Shown: piece after piece, positions 1 through 11,220 of the stretch
Numbering within the stretch: position 1 is the first letter of the stretch
Layout: every line of letters starts with the position of its first letter
NCBI GenBank assembly: GCA_964036665.1
Contig: OZ038531.1
Span: 15,810,168 to 15,874,167, forward strand
Length of the DNA: 64,000 nucleotides
From: Gordius sp. MW1
Taxonomy: Eukaryota; Nematomorpha; Gordioida; Gordea; Gordiidae
Direction: 5' to 3'
Notes under the pieces: generated by a model
Database searches by the model: none
Seen by the model: the letters and a program-made list of their open reading frames with translations, nothing else
What the model was told of the DNA's origin: nothing
Position numbers and translations under genes: made by a program

Positions 1-300
1 ATTGGTTTTGCCATAACCATATATCTCCGAACCCGGTGTTAGTGGTGGCTTACCTATGCTACGCCACGTTGGTTCATCTATAACTGTGCAAGCGGCACCC
101 GTATCGAATTGAAACGTATATGGTCTCTCATTGATCTAAACATCAATCTCCGCTTTCATTATCTCGTCTTTGTTTTTGAGAGCGGATATGTTTCTTGGCG
201 GAAAAGGAGGATTCGACCAGCAGTCTAGGGCCAGATGATTTGCTCTTCCACACCTATAACATACGACTTTCCTGTTCCTAAAAGTGCTAAAGTTAGGAAC
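1..300 (-). pseudogene. Gag zinc knuckle plus aspartic protease of an LTR retrotransposon, cut by window edge
   Basis: Read on the minus strand, a CCHC zinc knuckle (C-x2-C-x4-H-x4-C, core CYRCGRANH, about 225-270) is followed some 30 codons later by a retroelement aspartic protease active-site motif FDTGAACTVI (about 70-115). The two are in the same frame but separated by one TAG (about 136-138), so this copy is damaged. The knuckle-then-protease order is that of gag-pol in Ty3/gypsy-type elements. Only the start of pol lies in the window; reverse transcriptase and integrase would lie to the left. Family assignment beyond LTR retrotransposon is inference. Confidence 0.75.
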
Positions 301-831
301 GTTTTTAGAAAAATTATTATTCTAATTCCTCAATGTTTTATCCCGTCGTAATTTATTTATATCCAATTCATTGGACCTTCAATTGATGAAAGAGCCAGCG
401 CTAAATTTACCGTTTCATTAAACGTTATGTTACCTAAGGGGTATTTGGCCCTTAATTCAATATTTAATCTAGGTAATTTGACCCCAAATAAATACATCAC
501 GTAAAATTTTGTCAGTGGGTAAATTATATTTGCACCGATTTATAATATTTTTAAGTTTTATTGAAAAATCTATTATGCATTCGCTAGTTCTCTCCGATTT
601 AAATAATATTTCTCTGTAATGGTAAATTGAATTTTTATCTGAATATATCCTTATGATTCCTTTCTTATGATTCCTTTATTTCCTCATAAGTAACACTATC
701 AACATCCTTAGGATATATTTGACTTCTAATTTTACTCAAATGTAAACTTCCTATGTACGACAATAAAACTATTTTTCTAAAATCTCCTGTAATATTTCTA
801 AGGCGAAAAAGTAATTCTGGATGATAAAGAT

Positions 832-1060
832 GGTACCAAGTCAAACGTTCTCAAGTCAAACGTTATAAAAAACCTAAAAATAACTAAAAATTTCTATATA
901 AATTATGATATAAGCTTTTAATTTAGGTAGATCTGAAGGTTTCATACATAATTAGGGTTCTCTATAATAGGGGTAGGGTTAGGGTTAAGGTTAGGGTAAG
1001 GTTTTAGTTATTTTTAGGTGTTTTATAACGTTTGACTCTGAAAACGTTTGACCCCGATTC
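832..1060. mobile_element. Short inverted-repeat transposon (MITE) with telomere-like core
   Basis: The two ends are inverted copies of each other over about 50 bp, each with a repeated GTCAAACGTT motif followed by CCTAAAAATAACT. The unit is flanked by identical 9-bp direct repeats GATAAAGAT (823-831 and 1061-1069), a probable target duplication. It has no coding capacity. The centre (about 955-1000) contains degenerate TTAGGG repeats. It sits inside the decayed gag region of the element at the left edge. Confidence 0.8.
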
Positions 1061-1249
1061 GATAAAGATAATCATCGATATTTTTAGTTGAATCATAAGG
1101 TGGTATATCTCTAACCTTATCAAGAGAATATCCAGAATCAAATTCGGATTTTGACCCAATGTCCGGCTTCTTCTCCGTCATCTTAATTGATAATTGCTAG
1201 AACAATAACAGAATATATTAGGTGTGGAAGTGTTTATCTCGTTGCCAAA

Positions 1250-1521
1250 TGTGATGAAGTGACCGGGGTTATAACACTAAACTCAGATTCTAAACCAAGA
1301 GACTAAATCAAGAGACAGATAGACTCTTTTATTAGGTGGATAGGGCTTTTGATACACAACGAAGGACATATATAAAAGTAGAAATCAAATAAGAGATACT
1401 AAGTACGGTGTAAACTAAGATGTATTCAAATGGCTACGCGTATAATCAAATGTCTGTACCCGCGCTCAAGTAGAGGAAAAACGCGTGTATTCAAAATGCA
1501 ATTTTGAATGACTACACTACA
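1250..1521 (-). repeat. Candidate LTR of the left-edge retroelement
   Basis: The stretch starts TGTGATGAAG and ends ACTACACTACA, giving the TG...CA ends expected of an LTR. On the minus strand its inner edge is followed directly by TGGCAACGAG, a plausible primer-binding site leading into the gag region at 1-300. The partner LTR lies outside the window, so the call rests on ends and position only. Confidence 0.35.
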
Positions 1522-2380
1522 GACCCTAAATTCTGTTGTCTGCATTTTTCCTGAGTTTGATAAAGTGTAAAATTATGCAATTATTAATTTCACTTAAACT
1601 GGGACCCAGTCTACAATCTCTAAAGAATGAAGGCTTCTTATAAATAGATGCATTTAATTTCTCTAAATTGTAAGACAATAGGATTATTTATTGCACTTTT
1701 ATTTAATCATATTGGGGTGGCAAGGAGACAACTATTCAAAGAGTTGAAAAGTCAATTTCTTTCAATCGAACCCCCACTCGATCGGAATACCCAAAAATGC
1801 CTCCTAAAATAGTTGAGTATGAAATTACAAGCAGATATTCATAAAAAAAATTAGCCAAATTTTGTTTCCTAGACGGGGCATGGGTTCACTATCTCACTTA
1901 TGACACCATTATTTAGTTCATGAGTTATACGCAAACAATATAAATATAATCTGTCCTGCAAAGTCCATTTAGCAAACCGAATCCGACTTTAAACTTTTTG
2001 TTAAATATTTACTCGGACCTGACCCAATTTAAGGTCGGGTCCAGTTTTGGGGGACACTATAAGTCTCTGCATCTCCCTCCCAGTTTATACACCAACACAT
2101 TTTTTTAAGAAAGTATGCTAGGAGGTACAATTGTTAAATTGCTCGCGTGAGCAATGCTCACTATATATTTTGCTCAGCACACACACTGAGGTGTTTAATA
2201 TGTGCGTTAAAGTAAACAAGATCACGTGATTTTCGCTAGATAGCCATTGGATAAAAGTGTTATAACGCCAAATTTAAAGCTTGAAAAAACGCGTGATAGT
2301 TGTGTATAAACAAGCCATTTGAAATATCAACATAGGATTTGGATATTATTCTATACTCCATACGTAATATATACGAATTA
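1522..2380. other. Non-coding AT-rich stretch
   Basis: No protein motif, RNA gene or repeat structure that I could support. Short open frames here are random AT-rich frames. Confidence 0.5.
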
Positions 2381-2385
2381 TCTAA

Positions 2386-2824
2386 ATTCTTTACACAAGT
2401 CAATAGTTGTGTTATCTGAATATATACAGAAATTCCATCTACATTTTACAAATCTTGCCTTACTTTTGATTATAGTATGTTTATTCATTTTAAACATCTT
2501 ATTAAATTCTTTACACAGGTCAATTTATTCCATCTACAATTTGTGTTGTTATAAAGCTTTCTAACTTTTGATTAAAAATGTTTATTTATCTTAAATTAAA
2601 ACTTCATATTAAATTTTTTATATAGGTCAATTTATTCCCTCTGCATTTTGTGTTGTTATAACTTTCTTTTGATCATAGTATGTTTATTTATTTTAAACAT
2701 CGTACTAAATTCTTTACATAGGTCAATTTATTCCATCATTTGTGTTGTTATAAAGCTTGCTTTACATTTGCTTATAGTATGTTTATTTATCTTAAATTAA
2801 AACATCATACTAAATTCTTTACAT
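2386..2824. repeat. Tandem array, about 100-bp unit
   Basis: The phrase TAAATTCTTTACA(C/T)AGGTC recurs near 2503, 2608, 2706 and 2810, each followed by TTTATTCC and TGTGTTGTTATAA, giving a 98-106 bp period. The same unit resumes at 7865-7910, after the inserted LTR. The 81-codon open frame at 2319-2564 is only a read-through of the repeats. Confidence 0.75.
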
Positions 2825-3595
2825 TGTAGTGAACCAGCGACTTCGACGTATCCAATTGCTGGAAAACAGGTTTTTATATAAATGTATCAGAATGCCGTTT
2901 CTTCAAATTTCCAGAAATTTATGGTATATTCGAGATATTTGTTATTAGACTATTTGTTCGTTGATATGGAGCTGATGAAAATCATGTGGCGCATGGTTTT
3001 AACTTTTAAATAAGCACATATGATATTTCTTACTATCATTTTAAAATGAACAATCAATATTCTGAGTTATACTTTTGGCACATTAGTTTTAAAAAAAATG
3101 GATAGAAAAAGGAAGTAGTCATGTAAAATGAATTGGCCTAAAAATAATTGAATGAAAAAGACTCTCAATCTTACCCGCTAGGAAGGATACCTTTATTCAG
3201 GATCAGAGCCTTTTTGCTATTCTTAATTGGAGTTTAATTATCATATCAACAAATTTTTATTATTACTTTCCTATCCTCAAACAATTTGGATGGATCTTTG
3301 AAAATTCTGAATCTTATTCTCTAAACTTTACTCTCTGGAACATATTATTTCTACTATTTTGTGTGGTTTGCCGGACCCGGATTCATCATAATATTTAAAA
3401 GACAACTTTAAAAGAGGATTTAGCTTGGGATGGCAAAGAAGGGATCATAAAAACAGCTAATTCCTGGACAATCAAAAACCATGACAAATAAGACAATAAT
3501 ATTTCAACTACAATATTAATATTTTTTTTTTTTTTTTTAAATAAATTTATTGATAATTAATAATGATAAATTTTTGTGCCTCATTAACTTAAATT

Positions 3596-3832
3596 AGGAT
3601 AATAGTTTAACTATCATTTTTTAAGACAAGGAAACTTGGTATAGTTTGTTTATATGTTTTGCTGAAACTTACCCATCTTACCATATTTCTTATAATGCAT
3701 ATATAATTATAAACTTAAACTAATATATCAGTTTAACTATTATTCTTTATAAGTCAGGGGAACTTGGTATAGTTTGTTGTACGTTTGCCAAAACTTACTC
3801 TTAATATATTTCTTATAATGCATGTATGATAG
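3596..3832 (+). repeat. Two-copy tandem repeat in the LINE 5' leader
   Basis: About 120 bp is present twice: GTTTAACTAT, then GAACTTGGTATAGTTTGTT, then ATTTCTTATAATGCAT occur near 3606-3700 and again near 3730-3825. Repeated 5' units are common in LINE leaders, where they act as promoter monomers; that role is inference here. Confidence 0.7.
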
Positions 3833-3897
3833 CAAGAGTTCAAATCTGCACCCGCAGCTTTCAATAAATCGTAGACCCCTTGGTTGTTAAACTCCCG

Positions 3898-4170
3898 GAT
3901 AAAAATCGTCTGCCTCTAATTAAAACTCTCCTTTAGGGTCAGGGTCAATTACACTTTCCATAAATTGCAGACGACTTAGTTGTTGAACTCTAGGATAAAA
4001 TCGTCTGCTTTTATTTAAAAGATCCACTACCCTTTAAGTTAGGAGATTTCGTCTGCTTTTTCCCTAAGTTAGGACGTCTGCTTTTACACCTTTAGGTTAC
4101 TAACTCGTATATTACATATCGTCTGCTTTTCCCCTAAGTTAGGAAATTTCGTCTGCTTTTACTCGTATAT
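3898..4170 (+). repeat. TCGTCTGCTTTT short repeats in the LINE 5' leader
   Basis: At least six copies of (A)TCGTCTGC(T/C)TTT are spread over this stretch, several paired with CCCTAAGTTAGG. It lies just upstream of the LINE start codon and may be part of the internal promoter. Function is not shown by the sequence. Confidence 0.65.
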
Positions 4171-4363
4171 TACACTATTTTAGCTTATATTTCCATTCTT
4201 ATAAGCATCGATAAAAGGATAAATAGCACGCGCGCGCTTTTTGACTTCGATACTAGATCTCTAATTTTCATTATTCATAGTTAAACAAATACTAAATCCC
4301 TCCCCCGAATCATATCATTGGAAGAGCATTCATAAGAATATCCTGGACAAAATACAAACAATC

Positions 4364-7270
4364 ATGCGGATAAAAATCGCATCATTAAACGTTAATACCT
4401 TAATGGTGGAAGGGAATCAACAATGTATGATAACACTCGCTAGGAAATATAAATTGGATGTTCTGTGTTTACAACAAACTCGGATCCCCCTCTCCAGAGT
4501 CGATAGTGCCTACTCAGACTACACAATATACCATACGGGCTTCGGCGAGAACCCAACCACAGGAGTGTCCACGATTATAAATAAACGTCTCTCAATCTCG
4601 AGCATTGATTGGGTTAACGACAGAATCCTCATCCTCAATGTCACATTTGGGTCACGTACTCTCTCAGTGATAAACGTCTATGTCCCCACATCGTCATATA
4701 AACTTCAAATATTAAAAGACTTCTTCACTCTACTTTCAGGAAAGATCAAGACTTTAAAGCGCAGATCATTGCCTGTTATCATTGGCGACTTCACTTCTGT
4801 TAAGTACACTGACCGTGATGACCCTGGCTTGGTAGGCCCTAACTCTTTAGGCACAAACAATAGAAACGGGATTTTTCTGAAAAAATGGTGTAGAGGGTTG
4901 AAGTGGCGTATTGCCTCTACTTTTTCCGAGCTTCCAACAGATCACTTGGCTACATTTAGAAGAAGGAATAGTCCCCAAATAAGCCAAATAGATCACCTGC
5001 TGTGCAGATCACGGCATTATAAAACTGTCAAAAACTTTCGTGTTATACAAGAAACAATAATTGAAAAGGCGGATCACAGCGCCATAGCTGCTGAGCTGGT
5101 AGTGAAGTCAGCCACCTTACGAATACCATCATTGCGCAATAATCCAACGATAAGGCCACAAGGTTTATCAGGTACAATCGAATTCAGGGAATATCTACGC
5201 TCCAAATTTAGAAATACAAATTTTTCTGCTTTACCCATTAATGAGTTGAGTCTGAAAATATCAGCTATATTTACTAATGCCCCCAAGGGCCAGAATCGAA
5301 TGAAGACAAAAACTTGGTTCTCACAACAAACGCTGGGGCTACTGAGGACAAGAAATCAACTTTTTTTCGATGATAAAAATTTCCCCTACAAATCCTCATG
5401 CCTGTCGGCCCTCAGCAAACGTATCAAGTCAAGCATAAGACAAGATAAAATGGCTTATATTAACTCGAGAACCAGCGAGGCAGAGGCCGCGGCCCGCTTA
5501 AATAATACTCACCAATTATTCAACATAATAAAAAGCCTGAATCGTAGCTCGTTTACAAAAAGGGCATACTACAACATAAAAACAGTTAGTGAGTCTAATG
5601 ATTCCTTGGTGCAAACCAAAACATGGGAGCTATACTTTAGATCAATCTTGTCACCCCAATTCAAAGTGCCGGTATTGGACATTTTCAGAGAATTTATAGT
5701 AAATTTTAAAGGACCTCCGGCACTCCCAATATCAACTGACCCACCATCGTTTTCTGAGATCAAAAGAGCAATTAAATCACTTAAACCCCATAAAGCGGCT
5801 GACCTGATTGGACTCACCTCAGAGGCACTGAGCGCGGATCCATACGTCTCCGGTACTATGCTACATCTACTCTTTTGTAAAATTTGGGCGAAAGAAGATG
5901 CACCAGAATCCTGGTCACGAGGGGGCCTTATCAAACTTTTTAAGAAAGGAGACCCATCTGATCCTAACAATTACAGGGGAATCACAATTATAAATCTTGA
6001 GTCCAAAATATTCATAAAAATAATCTACGACAGAATATATAACGAGGTTGAGGGCATCCTCAAACATAATCAAGCAGGATTCAGGAAATGCCGGACCACA
6101 ACGGAGCACATCATCACATTGAGGAATATGATAGATGTGTCGCGCTCCAGTAAGGACCCTTTGGTTTTGGTCTTCCTAGACATTTCGAAAGCGTTCGACT
6201 CCCTTTCCCATCTTTACATATGGGAGTCGCTATGTTTATTGGGAATTCCCAAGAAATTGATCCTTATGATCTTCCTGATCTACCAAGATATGAAAGTAAT
6301 AGTAACGCATCTACAACACAAATCAGACCCGATTCCGGTGACAGTGGGAGTTAGACAGGGCTGTCCATTGTCCCCTCTTCTTTTTATAATAGCGATGGAC
6401 TTGATTGTAAAGCGGTCCATACTTGGCTATGAAGGCATCAATGTAAACGGTATCAACATATCTTCACTACTTTTCGCGGATGATAGATGCCTTATCGCTT
6501 CCTCTGTATCACAGGCTCAATTGATGGTTGATAGATTTACTAATCAGGCGAAACAAGCAGGGTTGTTTATAAATGCTGGTAAGTGCTCTATGCTCGTAAT
6601 AAATAATCAATCAGAAGAGGAGTTGATTATTGAAAATAACCCAATACAAGCATCCAATAGAGTAAGATATCTGGGAGTAGAACTAACAGAGGATACTTAT
6701 GCCGACGGAGACATGGAATTAAAGCTCCGACGAACCCTTGTAAAATTTTATTCTTGTTCGGCAATCTGGCGCTCGCGCCAACTGGTCCTCAACACCCGCC
6801 TGAGGATCTTTAAAGTTATGATTCTACCAACACTTCTTTATGGGTGTGAATCTTGGTAGTTGCGTGCCCCCGACATAAAAAAATTCCAAGTTAACATCAA
6901 CAAAATGCTACGAATTGTATGTCGAATTTTTTACCCAGCAACGATAACAAACGAAAATCTGTGGATGCGTTGTAAGATCCCTCCAGTTAAAAATATTTTG
7001 TTAACAAGGAAGTGGAATTTTTTAGCACATCAGGTCCGAAGAAAAGGTACAAACTATTGCCTGTCTTCACTGTTCTGGTATCCTCCTTCACTAAGGGGCT
7101 TGAAGTGCAACGGCAGCTGGCTTCACAAGACTTTTCGAGAAATTCAACTATTAGGTCAGGACTGGGATTCAATGTTGACAATAATGCAGGATAGGAAATT
7201 ATGGATAGAGTTCTCAAAGAACCAACTATCTAGTCTTTCAACTTCAAGGGCGCGTATATCCCATTCGTAA
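4364..7270 (+). pseudogene. LINE endonuclease / reverse transcriptase ORF with one in-frame stop
   Basis: From ATG 4364 the frame runs 831 codons to a TAG at 6857-6859, then continues in the same frame for 136 codons to 7270. The N-terminal third (about residues 1-240) is an apurinic/apyrimidinic-like endonuclease (start MRIKIASLNVNT, later GDF and ADH). Residues about 470-760 are the reverse transcriptase, with NYRGI, QAGFRK, FLDISKAFDS, GVRQGCPLSP and catalytic LLFADD. The TAG falls in the typical YGCESW segment after the RT. Two endonuclease catalytic positions look substituted: LQQT where LQE is usual, and GDFT where GDFN is usual. The copy is otherwise nearly intact, which suggests recent insertion. 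Confidence 0.9.
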
Positions 7271-7864
7271 TAAATGCTCACCTACAAAGTTCTCTTTAAT
7301 TCTCATGCAGTTGGGTATTACATATTAACATGCCATAATTACACTGCATATTAATCAAATTTGTTACAGGTACATTACACACGTTGTCACCAACGTGGCC
7401 TTATGCGCCATTTGGCGTGAAAAGGGGCCCAACCTTAGATTGCACTTACTAAGCTCTTGGGCGTCTTCGCGGCAATCATACATACATACATACATGGTAT
7501 ATTCGAGATTTTTCCTACGAATATATAAATACACTCCGTTTTAACCAAACGAGGATCACTCCACTTCAATACCACTCACTTCAACTTCGCTCTGCTCCTC
7601 CAGATATTCCATTTATTCACTACATTCGCATTTACAACTTATTCTACTACTATCACATCACATTTTGGATATTCCATTCAACTACACTTATTTGCATATT
7701 CCAATACATTCAACACACAACAACTATTCATCCAACGTGCTAATTAACTTGTATCATCGTTACTTTAATAGCCTCGCTCATATTCAATTTCGCTGTTTAT
7801 AATTTTTACCCTTTGTGTTTGATTTAATAATAAAAAATAAAGAATTTGTATTCCTTTGCAACAT

Positions 7865-8049
7865 AGGTCAATTTATTCCATCTACATTGTATTCTGTGTT
7901 GTTATAAAACCTCAATAAAAATCTTATTTAAAGGAATGACCAGGGGTCTTTTATTGAATAAAAATATTCTATTTTACCCTAAACAAAGTGTAGCGAGTCT
8001 ACAGATATTCTATAAATAATTAATGTTTTATAATTCATTTGATGGACCC
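7865..8049. repeat. Resumption of the 100-bp array and spacer before gypsy-A
   Basis: 7865-7910 matches the array unit seen at 2503-2824 (AGGTCAATTTATTCC, then TGTGTTGTTATAA). The rest, to 8049, is unrecognised AT-rich spacer and ends in the target duplication ACCC (8046-8049) of the next element. Confidence 0.6.
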
Positions 8050-8519
8050 TGTAGTAAACCAGCGACTTCGATGTATCCAATTGCTGGAAACAGATATTAT
8101 ATATAAATGTAACAGAATGCCATTTCTGTAAATTTCCAGAATTTTCTTGGATATTCCAGATTGTTCATTATGGATATTTAAATCCAATATAATTCAACCA
8201 GATTATCACTCTAGTTTAATATCACTCACCTCAACTTCGCTCTGCTCCTCCCACTTATGCACTACATTCTCATTTACAACTTATCTCGCCACCATTATCA
8301 CATTACATTTGGATATTCCTTAGTATTTCAACCACATTTATCTGGATATTCGAATGCACACAACATACATGTACATCAATCCTCCCTGCTAATAAATTTC
8401 ACGACATCTTTACTTTTATCTCCTTGCTCATATTTAATTTCGCTGTTTATAAATTTTAACCCCTATTGATTATTTGTTTAAGAAAAAATAAAGAAACCAT
8501 AACTCGATAATCTTTTACA
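8050..8519 (+). repeat. 5' LTR of gypsy-A
   Basis: 470 bp, TG...CA. It shares long blocks with 14078-14544, including the TATATAAATGTAACAGAATG block near 8100 and a late AAAATAAAGAAACCAT block that may carry the polyadenylation signal. Confidence 0.93.
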
Positions 8520-8540
8520 TTGGTGACCCCGCCGTGATGG
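8520..8540 (+). promoter_or_regulatory. Primer-binding site of gypsy-A
   Basis: TTGGTGACCCCGCCGTGATGG follows the 5' LTR directly. The TGG start and position are those of a tRNA primer site; I do not assign the tRNA. Confidence 0.7.
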
Positions 8541-9020
8541 AGACTACTCCAGATTCCATGGAAATAAGAGAAAGCGCAATACACATACGGATTCCGAAGT
8601 TTCATTTAAAAAACATAGGTATCTGGCTTTCGCAAGTAGATGCCGTTTTCCACACACGCAACATTTTTTCTTAGAAGACAATATTCCTACCTGCTCAAGT
8701 CTTTACCCCCAGAAGTCGCGGAAGAAGTGTCAGATCTCATATTCGAGGTTCCAGAATCTGTTCCGTACGACAAACTTAAAAGGCAATCCTAAAAAGATTG
8801 AGATTCAGCGATGAGATGAGAATTCTAAACTTATTCAAAGAAATATATCTCGGTGATCCCACACCCTCGCAATTGTTAAGTTATTTAAAATCACGTTTAG
8901 GTAGTAACATGATGGACGAAAAAATCCTTCGAAGCTTGTGGATCGACAAACTGCCCCAACAGGTAATCAGAATTTTAGTCACATTGGGAGATGATCAACC
9001 GTTAGGTCAAGTTGCGTAAG
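8536..9020 (+). pseudogene. gypsy-A gag remnant
   Basis: Pieces of a Gag protein are visible in more than one frame: a start with SAIHIRIPKFH and IGIWLSQVDAVF (about 8573-8650), then from 8797 a frame with RILNLFKEIYLGDPTPSQLL and LRSLWIDKLPQQV. These match the retrotransposon Gag found in many invertebrate gypsy elements (the GDRTPSQ and LW...LP motifs). Stops and shifts near 8670-8790 break it. Confidence 0.75.
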
Positions 9021-9229
9021 TTGCCTACAGGGTCTACGAAACCTTTGCATCTAGCAGTGTAGCACAAGTAAACATGCCCCACAACAATCAAGCAAACGAA
9101 ATAGGAGCTGTACAAGGCAATTTCGAACTTGGAATTGAAGGTTATCAGTTAACAAACAGACCAGAACGATTTTATAGAGCTCGAAGACAAACAAGTAGAT
9201 CAAGATCCTCGTCATGACAACGACCGGGT

Positions 9230-9567
9230 AACGTTTGTTGGTACCATCATAAATTCGTAAATGAAGCAAAGAAGTGTGTACAGCCATGTGCAACTTCAAT
9301 ACTAATCCCAACCAAAAAACTGACAGGCCGTCCCATATCGGCGACTATTGGAAACGGCCGTACTTTAGCCGCCTATTCTATCTATACGACCGGTCCACCC
9401 AACGCAGATACCTTGTGGATACCGGAGCTGAGGTCATGGTAATCCCACCTCCACACAAACACCGACTGATTCCGACCAGCCCAAATCTTCAAGTGGCAAA
9501 TCAAAGCAGCATTCATAGGTACGGTCAAGTTGTCCTGAGTTTAGACCTAGCGTTAAGGGCGATTTAA
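9230..9567 (+). pseudogene. gypsy-A zinc motif and aspartic protease
   Basis: A Cys/His motif (CWYHHKF, then KKCVQPC, about 9236-9293) typical of the end of Gag in this gypsy group is followed by the protease motif YLVDTGAEVMVIP (about 9400-9440). The frame stops at 9567, where pol would normally continue. The catalytic Asp is kept. Confidence 0.75.
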
Positions 9568-9568
9568 A

Positions 9569-11212
9569 ATGGATATTTTTAATTGCCAACGTCCACACCC
9601 CAAAATTGGAGCCTACTTGTTACACCACTATAAATTAGTTGTTGACATCAACAATAAACATGATATAGACAGTACCACCCAATTATCATCGAAAGGAACA
9701 TCTTCGCCACACCAGACTTTCGGGATTCGCGTAGCACTCAGTAGTCACAGTACAAAATTCGATGCCATGTTGAAAGAATTTCCGACGCTCACATCACCGT
9801 TAAACTTTACTCGTCAAATTACACCGCACGACGTACGACACCACATACTGACAAAAGGCCCAGCCCAGCACTCACGCCCCAGACGAGTGGCGGCCGATAA
9901 ATTAAATGCAGCCAAAAAGGAGTTTGAATATATGCTGGAACTTAATAACATTAGAGAGTCGAAAAGTAATTGGGCATCCCATTAGATTTGGCTGCGAAAA
10001 AGTCAGGCGACTGGAAACCGTGCGGGGACTATCGAGGTCTGAACAAAGTCACATTACCTGATCGGTATCCCATTCATCACATACATAATTTCTCCGCCAA
10101 CCTCCACAACAAAACAATATTTTCCAAGCTCGACCTTGTAAGAGCATATCACCACATTCCAATTGCAGCACGTGACATTAGCAAAACAGCTGTGTAAACG
10201 CCATGTGGCCTATACGAATTCACTAGAATGCCCTTTGGTCTAAAAACGCGGCCCAGACATTTCAACGGTTCAGACGAAGTGTTACACATATCAAAAACTG
10301 GTATCGCTTCACTAATGGATAAGGTTAACGCTATCCGCGAATTTCCGCTGCCGGACTCCATAAAGAAGCTTCGCAGATTTTTGGGAATGATAAATTTTTA
10401 TCGTATTTTAACCGGAATCTCTCGAACCCTTCTACCTTTAAGTGACTTGCTAAAGAAGCCAAAAAAGTCTCTAACTTTTAACGACGACCAGATTAAAGCG
10501 ATCGAAAAAGCAAAAGCAGCTTTAGCAGATTTTACCACACATAGTTTCTTAGATACAGATACACGAACAGAAATAAGGTTAACTACAGACGCATCGGACA
10601 CAACAGTCGGCGCGGTATTGGAACAGGTAAGGCCAGGTAAAATCAATAGCATTTTATTCGGCCAAGCTGCAACCAACGCAGGCACGATATAGCACTTTCG
10701 GGCGGGAGTCGCAATTTATTTAGCTATTAAGCACTTTCGCCACATTTTAGAAGGTCTAAGTTTCTCTGTTTACACTGACCACAAACAACTAATTTACGCT
10801 TTTAATTTTAATGCTAAACCTGACCAGTAATCCCCTATAGAAACAAGACAATTGGATCTAATATCGCAATTTACAACTGATATTCGGTAAATTAAAGGTG
10901 AAAGTAACACAGTTGCAGACGCGCTCTCTCGGGCGGAGGTAGATTCCATTAATTTACCTGAAATTCCCAACCTAGAAGAAATTAGTAAGCATCAAATAAA
11001 CGACGAAACCCTGAATTTAAAGGAATTATCATCGTTAAAGCTACAACTAATTCCTATCCCAGGATTAGATTGTAAAGTTCTTTGTGACTTTTCAACCACT
11101 AAACCCCCACCGGTATTACCTGAAACACTCAGAAGGAAGATTTCGATCACTTTCATGCTTTATCTCACCCTGGCATACGAGGAACAAGCAAACTGATTTC
11201 AAGATTGTATGT
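9569..11212 (+). pseudogene. gypsy-A reverse transcriptase and RNase H, RT active site deleted
   Basis: The pre-RT region (9740-9960) and RT motifs [25 protein letters not shown] and MPFGL run to about 10260. Directly after RPRHFNGSDEVLH the sequence jumps to ISKTGI, so the stretch that should hold the YxDD box and the following fingers (about 80 residues by family comparison) is missing. The RT thumb (LRRFLGMINFYR) and RNase H (TTDASDTTVGAVL, VYTDHKQLIYAF, VADALSRA) follow. Stops at about 9983, 10195, 10690, 10828 and 10888 further break the frame. Confidence 0.85.
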
Positions 11213-11220
11213 GTAGCCCT

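Larger units (their letters stand above)
2937..7493 (+). mobile_element. Full-length APE-type LINE with 16-bp target duplication
   Basis: The element is flanked by identical 16-bp direct repeats starting ATGGTATATTCGAGAT (2921-2936 and 7494-7509), which are host LTR sequence, so both ends are defined. It has a 1.43-kb 5' leader, a single endonuclease-reverse transcriptase reading frame (4364-7270), a short 3' UTR and an (ATAC)n tail at about 7477-7493. A single ORF with an apurinic endonuclease, an FADD reverse transcriptase and a microsatellite tail suggests an L2/Nimb/Ingi-like clade. That clade name is tentative. Confidence 0.85.
2825..7860 (+). mobile_element. Solo LTR of the gypsy-A family, interrupted by a LINE
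   Basis: 2825-2936 and 7510-7860 together form one LTR starting TGTAGTGAACC and ending TTTGCA, homologous to the two LTRs at 8050-8519 and 14078-14544. Direct repeats ACAT (2821-2824 and 7861-7864) flank it and join to the tandem array on both sides. No gag-pol lies between, so it is a solo LTR, presumably left by LTR-LTR recombination. The LINE at 2937-7493 was inserted later. Confidence 0.85.

Noticed and set aside
950..1000. A true telomere or chromosome end
   Set aside because: The TTAGGG-like run is short, irregular and enclosed by inverted repeats with a target duplication.
2319..2564. 81-codon open frame as a gene
   Set aside because: It spans the start of the 100-bp tandem array, is rich in Leu/Ile from AT-rich repeats, and has no domain.
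5074..6109. Antisense open frames within the LINE (70, 133 and 64 codons)
   Set aside because: Shadows of the real plus-strand RT frame, without recognisable domains.
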